Source: Methanoculleus sp.
GTDB taxonomy: Archaea > Halobacteriota > Methanomicrobia > Methanomicrobiales > Methanoculleaceae
Length of the DNA stretch: 64,000 nucleotides
Direction of reading: 5' to 3'
Assembly: GCF_020696975.1 (NCBI RefSeq)
Contig: NZ_JAJGBK010000004.1
Coordinates: forward strand, 1 to 64,000
In this document: piece after piece, positions 61,312 through 64,000 of the stretch
Layout: each line of letters starts with the position of its first letter
How positions within the stretch are numbered: the first letter of the stretch is position 1
Program-made: the position numbers and the translations under genes
The notes under the pieces: generated by a model
What the model saw: only the letters and a program-made list of their open reading frames with translations
Database searches by the model: none
What the model was told of the DNA's origin: nothing

Positions 61312-62016
61312 ATGAAGAAGATCGTGATCTCTCTGGGCGGCTCGGTTCTGGTCCCTTCGCTCGAATCGAATAATATAAGCCGATATGTCTCTGTTCTCGG
61401 AAGGCTTGCCGAAAAATGCCGGATCTTTATTGTTGTCGGGGGCGGCGGGGAGGCACGCCGGTACATCCAGGTTGCCCGCGACCTCGGTGTCGGTGAGGCG
61501 GCGGCCGATGAACTCGGCATCCTGGTGACCCGGCTGAACGCGCGCCTTCTCGTGGCCGGGCTCGGGGATGCGGCCTACCCGCGCGTTGCAGAGGACTATA
61601 CGGAGGCAAAGGAGTTCGCGGGGACCGGGAAGATCGTTGTCATGGGCGGGATCACCCCCGCGCAGACGACGGACGCGGTGTCTGCGGTCCTCGCGGAGAG
61701 CGTCGATGCCGACCTCCTGATCAACGCAACCTCGGTCGACGGCATCTACAGTGCCGACCCGAAGAAGGACGCCGCCGCAGTGAGGTACGAGCACCTCACG
61801 CCGGAGGAGCTCCTCGATATCATCAAGGGGTGCAGGATGGACGCAGGCGCCAATACGGTGCTCGATATCGTTGCCGGGAAGGTCGTCGAGCGTTCGAAGA
61901 TCCCGCTCCTGGTGCTTGACGGCCGTGAACCGGAGAACCTCTACCGCGCGATCGCGGAGGGCGCCTACATCGGGACCACCGTGAGCGAAGAAGATACAAT
62001 CCCCCTGCCGGCCTGA
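61312..62016 (+). CDS. pyrH: UMP kinase
   Basis: Amino-acid-kinase fold, archaeal type, 234 aa. MKKIVISLGGSVLVPSLESN is the N-terminal phosphate loop, FIVVGGGGEARRYIQVARDL the glycine-rich motif, VVMGGITPAQTTDAVSAVLAE and INATSVDGIYSADPKKD the nucleotide site, and VLDGREPENLYRAIAEG the C-terminus. Phosphorylates UMP to UDP, the step after orotidylate decarboxylation. GGTAG precedes the ATG closely. Followed after 54 bases by tRNA-Pro. Confidence 0.95.
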   Translation: MKKIVISLGGSVLVPSLESNNISRYVSVLGRLAEKCRIFIVVGGGGEARRYIQVARDLGVGEAAADELGILVTRLNARLLVAGLGDAAYPRVAEDYTEAKEFAGTGKIVVMGGITPAQTTDAVSAVLAESVDADLLINATSVDGIYSADPKKDAAAVRYEHLTPEELLDIIKGCRMDAGANTVLDIVAGKVVERSKIPLLVLDGREPENLYRAIAEGAYIGTTVSEEDTIPLPA

Positions 62017-62070
62017 AGATCCCCCTATCGGTAACTATTTTTGCCTGCCTCGCCAACGTATAGTGGTACA

Positions 62071-62145
62071 GGGGCAGTAGGGTAGCCTGGTCCATCCTAG
62101 AGCGTTTGGGACGCTTTGACGGCAGTTCGAATCTGCCCTGCCCCA
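62071..62145 (+). tRNA. tRNA-Pro (anticodon TGG)
   Basis: Acceptor GGGGCAG / CTGCCCC with discriminator A, anticodon stem AGCGT / ACGCT around the TGG anticodon (loop centre TTTGGGA), and T-arm GGCAGTTCGAATCTGCC. No CCA encoded. A T-rich ACTATTTTTG about 35 bases upstream may be the promoter. nth starts only five bases after the tRNA end. Confidence 0.95.
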
Positions 62146-62150
62146 TCAGT

Positions 62151-62804
62151 ATGAACCGCGAGACCGCCTGCGAGGTCTACCGCCGTCTTCTTGCAGAATA
62201 CCCGATCATCGACGACAGGCGCCACTTTCTTAACTTCCATAACTCCTACGAGACGCTGATCCTCACGATTCTCTCGGCGCAGACGACGGACCGTGCCGTC
62301 AACGCCGTCCGCGACGCCCTCTTCTCCCGCTATCCGACGCCCGAGGCCCTCGCCCGCGCGGAGCCCGATGAGGTGGAGCCGATCATCAAGACGATCGGGT
62401 TCCACCACGCGAAGGCCCGCTACATCGTCGGGACGGCAAGAAAGCTCGTCGCCGATTTCGGCGGCGAGGTCCCGCGGACGATGGAGGAACTGCGGTCGCT
62501 CCCCGGTGTGGGGAGAAAGACCGCAAACATCGTCCTATCCCATGCGTTCGGGATCAACGTCGGCATCGCCGTCGATACCCATGTCCGCCGGCTCTCAAAG
62601 AGGATAGGGTTCACCGAGAGCACGAACCCCGATATCATCGAGCGCGATCTGATGGCCCTCTTCCCCGAGGGAGTCTGGCGGGACATCAACTACCTCCTGA
62701 TCCGCCACGGCCGCGCCGTCTGCACGGCCCAGAACCCGAAGCACGATGAGTGCGTTGTGGCGGACATTTGCCGGTATTACCGGGAGATGCAGGGTGGCGA
62801 GTAG
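62151..62804 (+). CDS. nth: Endonuclease III (DNA glycosylase/AP lyase) with an atypical cluster motif
   Basis: Removes oxidised pyrimidines. The protein is 217 aa. Helix-hairpin-helix LPGVGRKTANIVL with catalytic K123 and D142 in IAVDTHV are intact. The C-terminal [4Fe-4S] loop CTAQNPKHDECVVADIC has Cys at 191, 201 and 207, but His198 replaces the second Cys of the usual C-x6-C-x2-C-x5-C motif. Start 62151 gives the standard N-terminus MNRETACEVYRRL. The gene begins five bases after tRNA-Pro, so it may be processed from the same transcript. Confidence 0.94.
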   Translation: MNRETACEVYRRLLAEYPIIDDRRHFLNFHNSYETLILTILSAQTTDRAVNAVRDALFSRYPTPEALARAEPDEVEPIIKTIGFHHAKARYIVGTARKLVADFGGEVPRTMEELRSLPGVGRKTANIVLSHAFGINVGIAVDTHVRRLSKRIGFTESTNPDIIERDLMALFPEGVWRDINYLLIRHGRAVCTAQNPKHDECVVADICRYYREMQGGE

Positions 62805-63028
62805 GCTCCCCCGTGGCGGCTCCGGCCCGTGATGGCGGAGGGCTAAGACACAGGCCCCGGTCAGGCGCAGACGGGGAGCGGTGAGGGAGGAAGTCCGGTC
62901 ACCAGTGCACGGAAACGGTGACCTACGAAGCATCGATTCGCCATCACCCTCCAACTCTGCGAGAGTATCTCGCGGCAACAAATGAGAATCATTATCCTGA
63001 TACCCACGGTCTCTCCTGTGAGGAAAGG
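62805..63028. other. Non-coding region with a structured GC-rich segment
   Basis: GGTCACC (62897-62903) and GGTGACC (62917-62923) form a 7-bp hairpin with a 13-base loop, just after GAGGGAGGAAGTCC, which looks like the CR-I box of RNase P RNA. The downstream CR-V ACAGAA element is missing, so this is not a complete RNase P RNA. The rest carries the exonuclease promoter region (CATTATCC, 62992-62999). Confidence 0.4.
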
Positions 63029-63661
63029 ATGCACCGGAAGAGAGACCAATGCAGAATCAGTGCGCCACCGCATCCCGATCAGCGAGCGGCCCATCTAATC
63101 TTCGATACAGAGACAACCGGCCTCCCCCTGTACCAGAACGCACCAGGACGTGACGCGACGGCCTGGCCACGGCTGGTGCAGATCGCGTGGCTTCTCTACG
63201 ACAGCGGCGAGCACATCACCCGGCAGGAGTGCTTCACCATCCTTCCGGACGGGTTCACGATCCCGCGGGATGCCGTGAGAGTTCACGGCATCACCACCGA
63301 GGCGGCGATTCGCTCCGGCATTCCTCTCCAGATCGTGCTCGATAAGTTCCGGGAGGCGGCGGCACAGAGCAGCATCGTTGTGGCTCATAATATGGCGTTC
63401 GACGGCGCGGTGGTCGCTGCCGAATGCGCAAGGAGTGGAGTGGAGAATCCGCTCTCTGGGATGCCGTCGGTCTGCACGATGGAGGCATCAGTCAGGGTCT
63501 GCGGGCTCCGACGACCAGGAGGGCTGAAGTGGCCGACGCTGACGGAACTGCACCGGACACTCTTTGGGTCAGTGTATCCCGGCGCCCATGGTGCTGGAAA
63601 CGATGCCGCTGCGTGTGCCCGGTGTTTCTTTGAGTTGAAGCGCCGGGGGATCATCCAGTAG
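63029..63661 (+). CDS. DEDDh (DnaQ-like) 3'-5' exonuclease domain protein
   Basis: The protein is 210 aa. HLIFDTETTGLPL carries the first Asp and Glu, VVAHNMAFDGAVVAAE the second Asp and HGAGNDAAACARCFFEL the H-x4-D of the DEDDh class. It is a stand-alone exonuclease without polymerase or helicase domains. ATG 63029 is chosen because GTGAGG lies upstream and the first strand follows; the open frame to 62918 would add a tail without similarity. It ends 118 bases before a CRISPR array, where DnaQ-type nucleases can trim prespacers. Confidence 0.87.
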   Translation: MHRKRDQCRISAPPHPDQRAAHLIFDTETTGLPLYQNAPGRDATAWPRLVQIAWLLYDSGEHITRQECFTILPDGFTIPRDAVRVHGITTEAAIRSGIPLQIVLDKFREAAAQSSIVVAHNMAFDGAVVAAECARSGVENPLSGMPSVCTMEASVRVCGLRRPGGLKWPTLTELHRTLFGSVYPGAHGAGNDAAACARCFFELKRRGIIQ

Positions 63662-63779
63662 CGGCATTCTCTCTACAGTGCTTCTCGGGGATTTGAAAGG
63701 CTCTGACCAATAGGGAGGATTTTCGCTCCCATGAGATAGGGAAAGACCGGCCCGTATCAAGGACGTGCTCTCCCGGTCA

Positions 63780-64000
63780 AGTTTCATCCCCACGTGCATG
63801 GGGAACGCTAGTCGTCTTCGCCGCGCTTATACCGCCGGACCGGTTCATCCCCACGTGCATGGGGAACGCACCAGCCAAAGCGCCAGCAAATGGATTATCA
63901 CCGGTTCATCCCCACGTGCATGGGGAACGCTCGCCGAACCCCGTGACGAAGGCCCTCGCCGACGGTTCATCCCCACGTGCATGGGGAACGCTCTCATCGC
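63780..64000 (-). CRISPR. Type I-E-like CRISPR array (partial, continues past the window)
   Basis: Four 29-base repeats at 63780-63808, 63841-63869, 63902-63930 and 63963-63991, with 32-base spacers. The plus-strand repeat starts CGGTTCATCCCCACG and ends TGCATGGGGAACGC. The inner palindrome GTTCCCC/GGGGAAC and the ATGAACCG end on the minus strand are type I-E features, so transcription is probably leftwards from a leader outside the window. The 63780 copy differs at two bases, as expected of the leader-distal terminal repeat. No cas genes are in the window. Confidence 0.95.

Noticed and set aside
62871-62930. Possible RNase P RNA (GAGGGAGGAAGTCC)
   Set aside because: Only the CR-I-like box and one hairpin match. 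The ACAGAA element and the closing helices are missing before the next gene.

Overview
The window is a gene-dense, GC-rich stretch of a euryarchaeal methanogen chromosome. Markers are methanogenesis marker protein 14, an archaeal DnaG, CDP-archaeol synthase, archaeal UMP kinase, inositol-1-phosphate synthase, [NiFe]-hydrogenase genes, TATA-type promoters and tRNAs without encoded CCA. High GC, Fae, a glycine-betaine transporter and the overall gene content fit Methanomicrobiales, most likely Methanoculleus. That genus call is inference; no 16S gene is present.

Layout. 1-6.8 kb: a frameshifted DUF2284 protein, ino1, fae, an APC permease, tRNA-Gly, a PrsW-type protease and a membrane protein. 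6.9-12.6 kb: a tightly overlapping tetrapyrrole operon (sirC-like, hemA, hemB, hemL, hemC, SUMT) that supplies precursors of F430, corrinoids and siroheme; hemD is absent. 13-32.9 kb: biosynthetic genes (ilvD, carAB, argG, argF, purD, pyrE, carS), carbonic anhydrase, flavoprotein, betaine ABC transporter (proVWX) and marker 14. 33-35.6 kb: a Tes/MJ0619-type radical SAM protein divergent from carS, then an alanine dehydrogenase-like gene.

35.7-42.7 kb is the most unusual part: ten minus-strand genes combining an MvhA/MvhG-like [NiFe] hydrogenase with a ferredoxin, a V4R-like protein, Roadblock/LC7 proteins (one membrane-anchored), a MinD-type ATPase with a candidate membrane-targeting helix, a DUF2226-like protein and a hydrogenase maturation protease. 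mvhD and hdr genes are absent from the window. I read this as a candidate membrane-localised or signalling hydrogenase complex. hypC-hypA-hypE follow at 48.7-50.2 kb. 42.8-63.7 kb is mostly housekeeping: an ATP-grasp ligase, dnaG, pyrC, msrB, a 1122-residue HEAT protein, GalT-like and GT4 enzymes, AmrS, a small zinc ribbon, pyrH, tRNA-Pro, nth and a DEDDh exonuclease. A type I-E-like CRISPR array begins at 63780 and runs off the right edge.

Several long intergenic stretches (1-31, 12.68-13.02, 21.44-21.64, 27.26 and 50.63-51.08 kb) share a mosaic repeat. It has imperfect terminal inverted repeats and clusters of tiny hairpins whose stems differ in sequence but stay complementary. One cluster encodes the C-terminus of a methyltransferase.
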